Shown here piece after piece: positions 10,306 through 24,913 of a stretch of DNA of 64,000 nt. A program made the position numbers and the translations under genes. Position 1 is the first letter of the stretch. Each line of letters opens with the position of its first letter. A model generated the notes under the pieces. It ran no database searches. It had not been told where the DNA came from and worked only from the letters and a program-made list of their open reading frames with translations. This DNA is from Neocallimastix lanati (nom. inval.) (Eukaryota; Neocallimastigomycota; Neocallimastigomycetes; Neocallimastigales; Neocallimastigaceae). Where the stretch lies: NCBI GenBank assembly GCA_016946835.1, contig JACVTC010000024.1, positions 202,001-266,000 of the forward strand, in the 5' to 3' direction.

Positions 10306-13300
10306 TTACTTAATATCTAATTCTTTTATAAAAGCTTTTTTTGTCACTTCATCCAAATTATTAAGATATTTCTTAAAACCGGATATATAAGAATATTGAT
10401 CTTGTTTTAATTGTTTGGTAATTTGTTTAAAATTATAATCTGTAGCTACTGTTTGAATAAGTTCTTGTAATTTCAAATCTGATTTTAGCCATTGAGTCAT
10501 AGTTTCATCATATTCTTCCCTGGAAAGATTTGAAAGTTCCTTTTGTGGATGATCAGCTAACCACCAATCAATAATATATTGTTTTGCCGCTTCTCTTGAT
10601 AAATCTGGATCAGCTTTTAAGATACGATTGATGACTTCTTCTTCTGCTAAACGACGACATAAACGGTGATAGAAATATTTACGAGCTTTATTCCATGGAA
10701 TTTCATCATTAATACAACCTTTAGCTTTCAAACGACATGGAGTATCATGCATATCGGCAAAATGAACAGCTACTTGATGATACAATGGAATTAATTCATT
10801 TTCACGTTGTTCAAATTTTGCTTGAATCTTGGCAATTTCTTCCTTTTTCCTTTTAATATTCTCTTTACTTATATTCATATCTGTATCTATATTCTTATTC
10901 TTATTCTTATCCTTATTCATATTAATATTGGTATCTATATTCTTATCCTTATTCTTATCTTTACTCATATTTATATCGGTATCAATATTCTTATCTTTAT
11001 CATTATCCATATCCTTTTGAAGATTTTTAAGGGTAATCTTCATGTCATGATATTTGGTATCTAAACGATCAATTGTTTCCAAGAGATACTTCTTACGATA
11101 CTTAATGGAACATATACCTTCCGGTTCAAGAACGCCACCACGAGCATTACTTTCTGCATACATTTCCATCATTTCTGGATTAATTTTGGGATCAAGAACA
11201 ACCCAAGCTCCACCACGTAATTCACCAACTATATAAATGAACACGGGTTGTTTATATTCTCTTAAGGCATCAACAATATAGGACCCATACTTCAAAATAC
11301 CTTTCAATAAATCACTTTGACCTCCAGAGAATCCACGCCAGTTGGCAAGAATCATTAGTGGTAAATGTTCACCATTATTAAAATCATTAATGGCTTGTGA
11401 AGTTTTGAAAGCAGAATCTGGTGTCCAAACTTGACCAGCTTCTAATATGGTTTGTTCTCTAGAATCTGCATTACCAGGATCTGCCGGCAAAACTTGTTCA
11501 ATTATTCTCGTTTCTACTGCTATTACTCCAATTGGAATACCTCCAAGACGAGCACGACCAGTTACCACTCCTTGTGCCCAACCTCCCATACTTTCAATAA
11601 ACGAATCTCGATCAAATAAACCACTGATCCAACCCGCATTCAACGGAGTCAATGATGGAAAGGAAGGGACCGCACTATCTGGAGTAATAGGAGTTGGTGG
11701 TGGCAGATTATCATTATCATCCTCATCATTTAAGGATTTGTATTCTCCTGCAATAAGTATTCTTGGATCATAGGGTCCCTTCGGAATGACCACATTCACT
11801 TCACGATCAACGGGATCCAATGATTCCATGATAGGAAGAGGAGAAGTATTGGTCTTTGGAATATACGATAACCAATCCATGATTTGACGAATACCATGCA
11901 AATCATTAAGGGCGGTGAAATGAGAGATACCATTTCTATACATAATTTGAGTTCCACCAAGCTGAAGGTTAGAGGTGTATACATTTCTACCAAGAACCTT
12001 ATTTAAGGCGACTGCTCCTGTTAAAATTATTGGTTGACCTTCGACTTGAATAGTACGTTGACCAAGACGAACCAAGTATGCACCAATACCGACGGAACGA
12101 CAAGTCACCAGAGTTGCTGTAAAGATATCCTTATAAGCGGCTGAAGTTTCACCAGCAATTAAACCAGAACCTTGTAAATTTTCTGTACCTAAACCATGTT
12201 CCTTACCGATGACATCATTAATTTTGTAACGAACTTCATGATTGACAACAATTTTTTCATAGACCCCGGAAGGATTACCATCCGAGATATTATTTTGATA
12301 ATCTTCTTCAGTTAAGTAGATATAATCGAAACCTTTACTTTCATCTTGAGGATCTATCCATTGAATCTTAAAAATTTGTTGTAATTCAGTGGCGAGACCA
12401 ATACGAGCACCGGAATTCGCTGAGATATAAATTCTTGGAATACCTAAGGAACGTGCAAGTTTAGAAGCCTTATAGTAGACCATATCTTCTTCGGTACCAA
12501 AGGAACCAATCTTATAGGTAATATCATTTGCAATCACAATAAGAGAACGACCCTGTGGATATTCTGGAGTCTTACAATCCAATCTCCAAGCCACCATCCC
12601 ACAGGTATTACTACCGGCAGGACGATCGGTTTCCACGAATTCATTATTTTCATTAAGAATTAACTCGGTTGCCTTCATGAATTGAGTTGGAATCCTTTGA
12701 TCTGGATGATGTTGTTTGACATAGATTTGCCATTGTTGTTGAATAGCTAATTGGAAAAGATCGGGAAAATCATATACATAGGTGGTACCCATCAAGTGAG
12801 CTTTATTTCTTTTAGGTTGAACGGCTTCCTTTGTAGAGTAAGGAAGATTAACTGGCTGAAGATGAAGACTACCCGGAATAGCACTAACAGCAGTTTGGAA
12901 GACAGTAATACCTTCCTTATTGGTGACCTCCTCATAGATTTCAATTTTTGTAATATAACCGGAGACATTATTAACCAAGAAACGCATTGGCATTGGTGAC
13001 TTTTTCTTACCCGTTTGAAGTAATAAACGAATGTCACCGACAGTGACACGTAACTGCCATAACTTCATTCCATGGCGTTCAATGAATTCTGATAAAGCAT
13101 AAGTTACCTCTTCAATATTGAGAACAAAGGTTGGGATGAAATTAATGAATAGGTGATTACAGTCAGTAGTAGTATGTATAGAGCTAGCGACTTCTAAACT
13201 ATCAATAATATCTTTAATAACCCGATCTCCTTCACTGACAAGGAAATCATGAATGGTAACAGTAGAAACAATTTGACTGGGATGAACGAGAGCGCGAACA

Positions 13301-16300
13301 AAGAAACGGCTATCAGATGGATTTTCCTTAGCGACGGCATGATAAATATGTATATTATTACTATAAATAGGCATAGGTTCAACATTAAAATTTACTAAAC
13401 GAGATAATTCTAATTGATAAGCTAAGGCCGGTTCTAAGTGACGAATTACTTGATCCTCTTTATAACCGGTAGCTGCTTTAAATGTAAAGTAATGAGGAGT
13501 ATCTTTCTTTCTTACAATTAAAAATGTAATACGACGAATATAAGCATCTTCTAAAATACTTTTATTTTGTTGAATAAGATCATAGATACGACGACTGACG
13601 GCATCATCATTATCAAGATTTGTATCCATATCAGGATTAGGATTAGTATTGATGAGATCAACATCTGTATCACGAAAGACAACATTAACAACATTATAGT
13701 ATTCTTCTGGTTTTAGTTTTTTATTGGCCCCTAATTGATTATCATTGGGATTCACCTCTTCCTCCTCATCTTCTTCCTCATCATCATCATCATCATTACG
13801 GAGACTATTAATTAATTCTGGAAGACGAAAAATCATTTCTGAAGTATTATTGAAGGCTACAATAATACCTTTACGCTTTGGTTTTCTTTTTTCTGGAATA
13901 AGGCTAAGAGTAGAATTTGATTTAAGGGTAGCAGCAGCGGCGTTAGCAATATTTAATGCAGTAATATCTGAAAAGGACAAGACCCGTTGAAAATCTTCTC
14001 TGGAATTACTTTTAGACATACTTTCATTATTATCAGGTATAATATTACCTAATACACCGGAAGTGGAAGGATTAAAGGTACTATTACTATGACTCTTATT
14101 TGTCATTGCAAAATGTCTTTTGACGTTGAAAGACCATTTAACAAAGACTTGTTCATTTTCTTTCTCATTAGTATCATTAATATTTTTATTACCATCATTA
14201 GTATTAGTATTAGAATTAGTGTTAGTATTTGAAGGAGTATTTGAAGGGGTATTAGAATGAGCATGGGTATCAATTTCACTAACTTCATAGGTGTGCATAT
14301 AGGTATACATAATATAAGTGTAAAGGGAAGCCATTCTAATTTTTGGGTCTGAATGAAAAAAAAAAGTAGGAATAACATCAAGAATATCATAATTTGCTTC
14401 AATTAAATTAGAAAGTAAACTGAAATTAACATCATTTTGACTTTGGGTATCTGAACTTTTATTAACAGCAGATTCTAATTGATTTTCAATTTGAACATAA
14501 CGTTCCTTGTAGGTTGGTAATTGACAATAAATTAATAATTCACGAGCTTTGACTGTGACACTGGTACTGGCACGACTAGCTAAACCAGTAAGTTTCTTGA
14601 GGATGGGGAAGAAGGCTACTTGCCATGATTCACCATCATAATTGGAACGAGCGACATCCAAAAGAATATTAATAAGTTTATTTTTTGAGGAAACTTTATC
14701 ATGAGAAAGCGCAAGTTTCACAACTTCATTAATATTGTTTTTGTATGTGGTATGACGTAAATGAGAAATAATTTCATCCAATGGTTCATTAGAGAAAAGA
14801 TGTTCCACATTATAATACTTTTCTAAAAGACTAACAAAAACGGAACGTTCATGACTTTTCAAACCATCTTTATATTTTTCAAGAACTTTATTGAAGGGTA
14901 TCATATGAACCTCAAATAAAGAACGTTGTTCACCTTCCCCAATTTCCATTCTATATTTTTCAATTTCCTTTTGAATATATTGAACATTTTCTTCAATGGC
15001 TTCATTCCAGTGTTCTAAAACATCCCGTAGAAAAACTTCTAATTTTCCAGGAATACGACCCGTTAAGGCGGATAATACATCATGTAATTCTGTTTTTGGT
15101 AACTCATAATTTCTTAAAACTTCCTCTAATTGACGGACAATGGTATTTAGGGAGTCTTGATAGTAGTAACCATCTAAAACATTACATAAAATGCGATAAA
15201 TATTTCTGAACTGATAATTAGGTTTATCACTGAAAATTTGAGAAGGACCTAGATTTAAGGTACCGGTGAAAGGGATAGCAGATTTAACCTTGGAAGGATC
15301 ATCTAGTTTTAAATTACCAAGAACTTCACCATTTTCTAAAACAGCTCCTGGAATCTTAGTTAAAGTTATAATACCGCTTTCTGAAGCTGTTAAAGGCATA
15401 TACATCTTCATGACCTCAATTTCAGCATATTCGTCACCAGCATTGACATGATCACCATCATTAACAAGATAACGAATAAGTTTACCTGGAGAAGGAGAAC
15501 GCAACTTTGTAGGATCACTTTCTTTTTCTAAAGAAACTGTTTTACTATCTAAAGTCATAATGGTAGTTTGAGGTTCTTCCTTTAAGTAGACCACATGACT
15601 TTTTTCATCTACTAAAATTAAGATACCTTCATCTGCAAGTTTACGACAAACCACCTTTACGGTTGAACCATTCACCACAATCGAATAATCCTCAGGGCCA
15701 TTACGGATAACAGAAAGCTTATACTTGATACCGTTGATAATGAATTCCACTGAAATAACATTGGAAAGAAGTAATGGGTTAGGCATTTGACCCTTATCTA
15801 AGATAGTCGTATATTCTTCCATATTTTCTTGAAATTTAGTGAACGCCTTTGAGACGGCACCACAAACAACTGACAGAATTTGTACTGGTTTTTCCACATC
15901 AAAATGTTGAGCAATTAAACTATCCATCCAAGAGGTATTCACCTTATTACTCTTATATTCATCCATCTCTAAAATTCTAACCAAATATTCAATAGTTGTT
16001 CTAAATTCACCACGAATAGAAATTTCTTTCAACGCCATAATCATATTTTTTCGGGCTTGATCACGGGTTTCACCATATGAAAAGATATGACCAAATTGGG
16101 AATCCGCAAATTCATGAATACCACCAGAAGAACTGATAGAGAAATAACCCCAAACATTATTATTGGAACGAAAATTTAGCTCGGACACCTTACCACTATT
16201 GGGCTTAAATCCTGCATCTGGATTTTCAGCCGTAATACGACAAGAAATGACATGCCCTTTAGGTCTTGGTTTTCTTTGAATATGATATGAGATTGGTTTT

Positions 16301-17535
16301 TTAAATTCAAAATCAATATCGGAAGTTCCAGCATTTAAACCATATAATATTCTAATATCTTTTATACAGGAAAGAGGGATTCCCATAGCAACTTGTAATT
16401 GAGCAGCAGGAAGATTGACTCCTGATACCATTTCAGTAGTAGGATGTTCTACTTGAAGACGAGGATTTAATTCTAAAAAGTAAGCTTTTTTTGTTTCAAT
16501 ATCATATAAATATTCTACAGTACCGGCGCTTTGATAACCGACTAATTTAGCTAAACGAACAGCACCCTTTTCCATAATATCAATCATTTTAGATGAGGCT
16601 GCCTTAATAGGTGCTTCTTCAATAATTTTTTGATGACGACGTTGAATAGAGCAATCACGACCGAAAAGAGAGATAGCATTACCATATTGATCTGCTAACA
16701 ATTGAACTTCCAAATGACGAGAATGACTAGCCATTTTCATAACGAAAATAGGAGAACCAGCCACTTCACGTTGAACTTGAATAAAACTTGATTCAAAATG
16801 TTCAGGACTGGTGACCATACGAATACCTTTACCTCCACCACCTTCAGAAGCCTTTATCATAACTGGGAAACCGATACGTTTAGCGACTTCTAAACCTTCT
16901 TGGGGATTATGAACAGTAGCTTTTTGATAAAGTTGATCATCGACAGAAGTAATTAATTCACCATCCTTAATATCCACAGTTAAACCATCACCAGACCACG
17001 CAATACAAGGAACGTTAGCAGTTTGAGCGACAATAGTAGAAGAGATTTTATCACCTAGAGTTCTCATAGCATTACTTGTTGGACCGATGAAAACAATATC
17101 ACTTTTAGTTAAGGCGTCAACCAACTTTGGATTTTCAGAAGCATGACCCCAACCAGCCCAAACCTATTAAAAATAAAATAAAATAAATAAATATAATGGT
17201 TAAATTATTTATATTCATCATTATCATATATTTAAAATTGTAAAAGAAAATAGTTAAAATTATATTATTTAAATGTAATATTATTATTTATTTAAAATAT
17301 TTTTTCTTTTCTTAATTTTCATGTTATTAATAATTTAACCAGATTTGATTTTTAATTTAATTTATTATTATTAACTATACAATATTAATAATAATAATAA
17401 TATATAAATATTAATTATATATATATATTTTTTTACTTACAGCCTAATATATTAAAATAAAAATAGTAAAATAATTTTTGATATAGTACGGAGAATAATT
17501 GTATTGTTTGATTATTATTATTATTTTTATTATTA

Positions 17536-17578
<43 letters not shown>

Positions 17579-18487
17579 TTATTATTATTTTTTTTATTTT
17601 ATTTTTATTTTTATTTTATTGTTATTGTTATTTTTAGTATATATATATATATATATGAATTGATAATATTAAATGATATTATATGAAAAATATTTAAAAT
17701 GATACATATAATTTAATAAAAAATAATAATAAAAAAAAAAATTTTTTTTGTTAATTTTATATTATATTATAATATATATCATTTATATCTATATGTATAT
17801 ATATATATTTATTTATATATTTATATTTATTAAAGTAATATAACAAAAAAATAAATTACATGAACACCTGTTCGTTCAGCAATATCCACAATCAAATCGA
17901 CATTAGCATAGTTATTATTATTACTACCTCCTGGTACTTCCACATACTGATCAGCCATACGAATATATTCGGCATTTGCCTTTAAATCTTCAACCGTAGC
18001 CATTACCACAAATTGAATGGCTCTTTCATCACCAAATTCTGAATAAGCCCACTGACGAACAGAACGAATTTCTTTTACCGCAGCAATACCATTATTGGCT
18101 GTAGATAATAAATAAATAAAAAGATTATAAAAAAAAAAAAATTAAAAAAAAAGAAAAAAAAAAAATTAAAAAAATTAAAAAAATTAAAAAAATTAATATA
18201 TAAAAAATAGTATTAATAAAGGAATAAGGTAAATAAAATAAAAATTATTAATATTTTAATAAATAATTAATATATTATTTATTATTAATTTATAATTATA
18301 TATTAAAAAAAAAAAATTAATAAATAAAAATATTTCAAAATTTTTTTATTCATTTTTTTTTATTTGATGAGGTATACATACCAATAAGAATCTTTGTAAT
18401 AAAGGTATGACCATTTGAATTAATAATAAAATCTCTCACTGGACTTGGACCAGTGGTTTCTAATGATTTTTTAATTGAAGATGACAT
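10306..18487 (-). CDS. ACC1: Acetyl-CoA carboxylase, eukaryotic single-chain type, three exons
   Basis: Exons read 18487-18382, 18098-17860 and 17163-10306, joined through GTATGT..ACAG and GTAATT..ATAG introns; 7203 coding nt give 2400 residues. The joins rebuild the canonical [19 protein letters not shown] and [12 protein letters not shown] segments. It makes malonyl-CoA from acetyl-CoA, bicarbonate and ATP in the cytosol, the committed step of fatty-acid synthesis. Order: biotin carboxylase about 15-540 (GGGGKG near 215, [16 protein letters not shown] near 345); biotinyl domain with EVMKM, target Lys701; long central region; carboxyltransferase about 1650-2330 ([11 protein letters not shown] near 1695, [16 protein letters not shown] near 1970). 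Slightly longer than yeast Acc1 because of Asn/Thr/Ser and Asp/Glu runs in the central region and a triplicated 16-residue insert in the carboxyltransferase. Intact. Confidence 0.97.
10852..10995 (-). repeat. 48-bp coding minisatellite, three copies, inside ACC
   Basis: Encodes three 16-residue units of the pattern (D/N)KNIDT(D/N)xNxxK(D/E)(K/N)xK at about residues 2170-2219 of ACC. It lies in the carboxyltransferase domain between a [15 protein letters not shown] helix and [17 protein letters not shown]. All units keep frame. The insert is highly charged and probably a surface loop or extended coiled helix. Confidence 0.85.
17164..17859 (-). other. ACC intron 2 (696 nt)
   Basis: GT at 17859-17858 and AG at 17165-17164 on the minus strand. 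Splicing joins ERTGVH to VWAGWGH in phase 0. It contains TTA/TTTA repeat tracts near 17515-17620. The retained frame on both sides fits other fungal ACC proteins except for one Ala normally found at the join. Confidence 0.88.
18099..18381 (-). other. ACC intron 1 (283 nt)
   Basis: Donor GTATGT at 18381-18376 and acceptor CTACAG ending at 18099. It splits the Ala codon of [15 protein letters not shown] (phase 1) and restores the invariant ACC N-terminus. Confidence 0.9.
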
Positions 18488-20747
18488 CTCTTATCATATA
18501 TGTATAACATCAAAAATGAATATTATATGGTTTATATAATTAATAAGAAATTCGAGATTTACATAAATAAAAAAAAAAATTAAAACTTATTAATATAATA
18601 TTTAAATAAAAAGCATATTGCCTTTTTTTTTTTTTTTTTTTTTTTTATTAATAAATATGAAGAATAACTAATTTTTTTTTATTAAGATATATATATAAAT
18701 TTCCATTAATAATTCAACTTTTTCTATCTTATGATATATATATATTTATTTATTTATTTTTTTTTTTTTTTTTTTTTTTTTGATATATAAATAAATTTAA
18801 AATTATTTATTATATTCTATAAATATTATTATTTCTGTATATTCTAAATCACTTTTATTTCATATTAAATAAAATTTATTTTTTCCTATACCTTTTTTTT
18901 GTATAATTAAAATAATAATAATATTACTTACTTTCTATATTGATTTCTAAAACATCAAGAAATATATAAAATTAAATAGAATAACAAAATATTTAAATAC
19001 TGTAATCTCTATTATTATTTTATTTTATTTATAATTTTTAATAAGAAAAAAGTTATATACATATATATATGAGTGAGTGTATAATATATATGTAAAAAAT
19101 AATTAATAATATTATACGTTGTTAGTATATTTGAATGTGGATTAAAATTTTTTTTATATTTATTAAATACTAAAATTAAAAATTAATTAATTTCTATTTT
19201 TATTAATAGAATAATATATATTTGTTATTACAATTATTTATTATTATTTATTATTATTTATTATTATTATTATTATTTATTATTATAATTATAATTATTA
19301 CTTTTTTGGTTTTTATCTAATTTTTAATTTTTAATTTTTTTTTTTTTATTGAAAATTATTATTTTACTTTTAAAAATTATAACAATAAAATTAACCCAAT
19401 GCTTTAAAAATAATATTAATAATAATAATTTACTTTATTAATAGCATTCTATTACAAATATAAATTTACCTTTTTAATAATATATTTTCTTTATTCCTGT
19501 AAAATTAATATAATTATTAATTTCTTTTATTAGAAATTGTATTAATGTCTCTTTTTCTTTCTTTCTTTCTTTCTTTCTTTCTTTTACAACAGTTATTCTT
19601 GTAATATCAATAATAACAATAATAATTTATATATATATATATTATAGAGAATTTAAGAAATAAAAAAAAAAAATAAAAAAATAAAAAATTGAAATAAATA
19701 TATATTCTTAATAATTAAAGAAACTTTTAAATAAATTTAAAAAATAAAAAAAAAGAAAAACCAATAATAATTTATTTTTTTTTCTTATTTATTAATATTA
19801 GCAAGTTCAAAAATAATAGTTTATCTTTATCATTATTACCATTAATATAATAAAATGATTTTGGGTGTACTGTGAATTATTTTTTATTTTCTTCTTTCTC
19901 TTTTCCTTTTCCCCTTATTAAAGATATATAAATTAAGTTTAAACAATAAACATTTTTTTTAAAAAAAAAATGCTATTATTAACTATTTTAATAATAATAA
20001 AATGAAAATAATAAAAAAAAAAAAAAAAGTAATTTCAATTTTAGTATTAAAAAAATATTAATAATAAAAAAAAAATGATAATGATAATGATCAAATTTAA
20101 ACTTTAGTAATAGAAATTTTAATTCAATAAAAATCATTCTATAATAAATGACATATTAAATAATTAAAAAAACAATTCATCCAAACTTTTATTTAATAAT
20201 TTTAATTTTAATTAAATTTAATTTAATATCAAAAAAAAAAGAAAAAATTTTTTCTTATAATATGAATGAAATTTATATAATAAATATAAAAATAAAAAAG
20301 TAAAATTTTTTTGTCTTTTTAAAAAACTTATTATCAAGACCTAAAATAAAAAAAAAAAAAAGGATTTTCCTTAAATTTTTGTGAAAGATAAAAAAAATAT
20401 TATATATAATATTTTAAAATTAATAATCTTTAATAAAAAATTAATAAATTTATAATTTTTTTATGTATGCTTTATTTTGTTTTTCAATTTAATATTATAT
20501 CTTTTTTATCTTTTTTTTTTTTTTAATTAAAACTATAATTAATACCTTTTATTATTAATATTTATTTTATATTATTATTATTATTATAAATATATATATT
20601 TTTTTTCCTTTTTATATTCAATATTAATAAAATTTATTTTTATCATTCATAAATTTATAATAGAAAGTAATATTAATAAATAAGAATAATTTTATTTATT
20701 CCTTTTAATATCAACTAGGATTAAAACAGTTTCATCCATATAACCAT

Positions 20748-20788
<41 letters not shown>

Positions 20789-21993
20789 AAATAAAAAATT
20801 CAAAATTTACAGAACTACTATATATATGATTATATTTTAATATATATAAAAATTAATTATATCAAATAGAAACTTTAAGAATTAAATTAAAAAAATTTTT
20901 TTAAATTAAAAATAAAAAATAAAAAAAAAAATTTATTTCAATTTCAATCTATTTTATAATTAATTATATTTATATTCTTGAATAAAAAACTGATATATAA
21001 ATATATAACTCAGTTCGATACAACTTTTTGTGGAGACAGAATGTAGTTTATTAATTTATTAATTATTAAATATATTTATATAAAAATATTAAAATTTATA
21101 ATTCCATATTGCCTAAATGACCTTTATTTATTAATATAATGAAAATAAATATTGAAAAAGGCAGAGAATAAAGAAAAAGTATTCTTTATATAATATTCTT
21201 TAATTATAAACTATTTTAAAATAAAAATAATTAATTATTTAGTTTAATATTATAAAAAGTATAATAAAAATAATAAAAGATTTATAATTATAAATTATAA
21301 CATAAAAATATATAATAATTAAAATAATTACAATAAAATAAAACTTAATAAATTTATAAAATATTTACTTATTTACATATAAATATTAACAAAATAATTT
21401 ATTTACAATTAAAATTTTAATTTTCATTTTATATCAAAATCATAAATCAATGATTAATTTATTTTAGCAGAAGTTTAAACTTTACATTGAAGTTCAATGA
21501 TCAAAAAAAAAATATAAATATATATATATATGATATATTATAAATTATTTAATAATCACAAATTCATTTAATATAATAAGTTATATGAAAATTAGTAAAT
21601 TTGTATTGTAATAATAAATAATTAAAATAATTACAATTATCATCATTTAAGTAAATATTAATTACAAACAAAAAAAATCTAAAAGTATGTAATGATATCA
21701 TTAGAGAAATAGTTCTAATAGTGATAGTTTTTGGATATATTTATAATTAAAATATTTATTTATATATTAAAAATTCTTTACCAGTAATAACAAATAAAAT
21801 TAAAATAAATAATACTAATATAAATATAAATCCATATTACATATAAAATTAATATTATTTATTTTATTAAATAAATAAGATCAATAATAAGAATGATGAA
21901 TTCAGTACATAATTAAATCATTAATATGATTTAAACAATATGTGATAGGCGTTACTTTTATATAGATTAAGGTTTATTATATTAAATATAAAC

Positions 21994-22086
21994 CTTTTAA
22001 ATAATTTAAATAATTCCTTTATTTGTTGTTAATATATTTCATTAAAAATAAACAATAAAAAAAGAATTATTTAAATTATTTAAAAG
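21994..22086. repeat. Perfect 23-bp inverted repeat with 47-nt loop
   Basis: 21994-22016 and 22064-22086 are exact reverse complements. A second, smaller dyad (AAGGTTTAT..ATAAACCTT, 21969-21996) abuts and overlaps its left arm. Could be a small foldback element; no ORF inside. Confidence 0.7.
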
Positions 22087-22763
22087 ATACATAAATATTT
22101 AATATTAATTATTTATATGTAAATATAAATGTTTGAATCATAGCCACCAATAAAAATATGTCTATTGACATATGGTTAATATAGGCAAATTAAGAATGTT
22201 ATTTTTTATTTAAATAGAAAAAAGAAATAACAAAATATTTAAAAATAAATTTAGTACCGATTAAGTTTAAAAAAAGATTAAAAAATATATCTAATTTAGG
22301 AATTATATATAAAAAAATAAAAGTTAATAAATACACTTAATTCATATTTTATACAAATAAAAATTGAATTTAAAATAACAGCAATAATAATAATTAATAA
22401 TAATAATTAATAATAATAATTAATAATATTAATTAATAATATTAATTAATAATAATAATTGATAATAATAATAAATAATAACAAATAATAGTAATGTTTT
22501 TGTTTAAATATTTTAATATTCATGAAGAAAATATTTCCTTATATAAAGTTGACCTTTCATAGTATTATGTGAAAATTAAAATAATTGAATATTGAATATA
22601 CTAATTAAAATTTTTAAATTTATATCTTTTTTTTTTTATAAAGTTATAAAATTAATATAACAATTTTTTTATATTTTCTTTTTTGTAATATTTATACTTA
22701 ACATTTATGAAAAATAAAAATTTAAATATTTGATTGTTACTTAATGTATTATATAATTTTGAG

Positions 22764-22789
22764 ATAGAACAAAACATATGATGTTCTAT
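22764..22789. repeat. 8-bp stem hairpin
   Basis: ATAGAACA (22764-22771) pairs with TGTTCTAT (22782-22789) around a 10-nt loop. A short dyad of the size of a protein-binding site; no more can be said. Confidence 0.4.
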
Positions 22790-23054
22790 TTTGTCATCGC
22801 ATTAGTTATTTGAGATGATGTAACATCCATCTTACCAATAATATCTAATAAAAATATGAAATAAATTTAATAAAAAAATTTAAATGTAAAAATATGTTAT
22901 TTATATATATTTTATATATAAATATATATATATATATATTTTTTATTTTTATGTTGTTTACTAATGTTAATAACTTTTTTTTTTTTTAATTTTTTTTTTA
23001 TTATAGAATTTAAACTATAATTTTATTGGTTTCCAAAAATTCATAATTAGTATA

Positions 23055-23091
<37 letters not shown>

Positions 23092-23989
23092 CCAGTTTTA
23101 TTACCATAAAACAGTATTTAGAAAATAATAATATTGATTAATCCTTATACAATATTATTATATTATTACCATTTTATATATTAATCATTAAATTTTCACA
23201 TTCTATTATAAAAATTGTTTATTAGAATTTAATATGAAATAATAGATTATTTTATTAGGAATAATATATTATATAAAAATATATTAGTTATTATTCCTTA
23301 TTTATTATTTTATTTATATATAAATATTTAAATAACTAATATCATATATTAAAGCAATAAAAAATCATCTATTTTATATTTATTATAAACCTATATAAAT
23401 ATAAATTTCATTTTATTTTTTATTTATTTTTTTTTCATATTTATTATTTTAAATATAAAAGTTTTTTATTAATTTTTGAATAATAGAAAACAAAAAAAAA
23501 ATTTTTTTTGATTAAATTAAAAACAACTAAAGAAATAACTATAATTTTATAAAAATTTAATATACCTTATTATTATTATTATTATTTATAATTATTATTA
23601 TTATTATTATTATTTATAATTATTATTATTATCATTATTTATAATTATTTTTAAAATTGTTTAATTTTTTTTTAATATGCTTTAATAGCTATTTCAAAAA
23701 CTTTATATTCTCTATTTATTTATTTGACTAAATATGGTTATAAAAAAGACAAGAATGAATATTTGAATCTATAAAAATAATTTTAATTCTATAAATAATA
23801 ATAATAAAAAAAAAAATAATAAATATTTTTATTCCATGGTATTTTTTTAGTACACTTTTATAATTATCATTTCTTATTTGTTTCATTATTTATAAATTTA
23901 ATTAAATTAATAAATAAATACAAAAATAAATAATATCTATATAAACTTTTTATAGTTTATGTTTTTTTTTTATTTTTTAAATGAATAAA

Positions 23990-24052
23990 CATTACTTCAA
24001 TAAGAGTAATGCTTATTTCGTTTATTAATTCCATTATAATAAATGGAATTAA
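23990..24052. repeat. Two adjacent hairpins
   Basis: CATTACT (23990-23996) pairs with AGTAATG (24005-24011). Then TTAATTCCATT (24025-24035) pairs with AATGGAATTAA (24042-24052) with a six-base loop. They lie about 0.86 kb upstream of receptor 1. Possible regulatory dyads; no functional evidence. Confidence 0.45.
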
Positions 24053-24828
24053 TAGATGTAAATATATATATATATAAAACTAAAATTTATTTATATAATT
24101 TTTTTCAAAGAGAATTATTTTAAATATTATTATTTAAATATATTATAGTATATTAAGGTATTTAAAATTTTATAATAAAATTTTTAATATTAATAATAAA
24201 AAAAAAAAAAAAAAATCAAAAAAATGAAAGGAAATTTTTAAAAAAAAATCCAAAAAAAATTTTTTTTTTATATTATCCTATATATTATTAATATATTATT
24301 TTTTTAGTTTTTAATTATATATTATTTGATATTGTCATTTTTTTTATTTCATTTTTTTACTCTTATAATATAATATTTTGATATTGTAAAAAATTTTTAT
24401 TTTTTTTTTTACTCTCATATAATATTTTAATACTTTTAACAAATATTAATTATATTCGATTGTTAATTATTGTTATTTTTATTTTTAAATATATAAATAT
24501 ATTTTTTAAAAACAAAAATAAAAAAAAAAAATTGTTATTATTATTATTATTCATAAATATATATATATATTTATAAATAATTTAAAAAAACATACTATAT
24601 TTAAAATGAAATTATAGTATTATTATCCAAAAATAAAGATATACAAAGAAATTGAAAAAAAAAATATTATGCTTTTGTTATTTTTTTATAAAAATAAAAA
24701 AAAAAAAAAAAAAAAAAAGAATAAAATCGAAATAATACATATAAATAAAGAAAAAAATTATTATAAAAAAATTTATAATTTGGTAATATAAATTGCTGTT
24801 ATAAAAATTGGTAATAACAATAACAATA

Positions 24829-24861
<33 letters not shown>

Positions 24862-24913
24862 TGACTAAATATATATAGAATAATTTTAAATTTGGAATAT
24901 TCAATTGAAGAGG

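Larger units (their letters stand above)
18488..24913. other. 6.4-kb divergent intergenic region
   Basis: No gene or convincing coding island is seen. It separates the ACC start (minus) from receptor 1 (plus) and should hold both promoters. Contents: (CTTT)n at about 19552-19584, poly-A at about 20747-20786, interleaved AATAATT/AATTAAT repeats at 22381-22480, three hairpins (21969-22086, 22764-22789, 23990-24052), a TTA/TTTATAA tandem array at 23565-23645, and poly-A tracts just before receptor 1. Confidence 0.6.

Noticed and set aside
10807-15451. Many plus- and minus-strand ORFs of 60-108 codons inside ACC
   Set aside because: Shadows of the long, unambiguous ACC exon in other frames.
17504-17686. 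60-codon Tyr/Phe-rich ORF
   Set aside because: A repeat tract inside ACC intron 2.
21000-21060. Possible tRNA (TTCGATAC near GTGGAGAC)
   Set aside because: No acceptor stem or second half of a cloverleaf could be paired around it.
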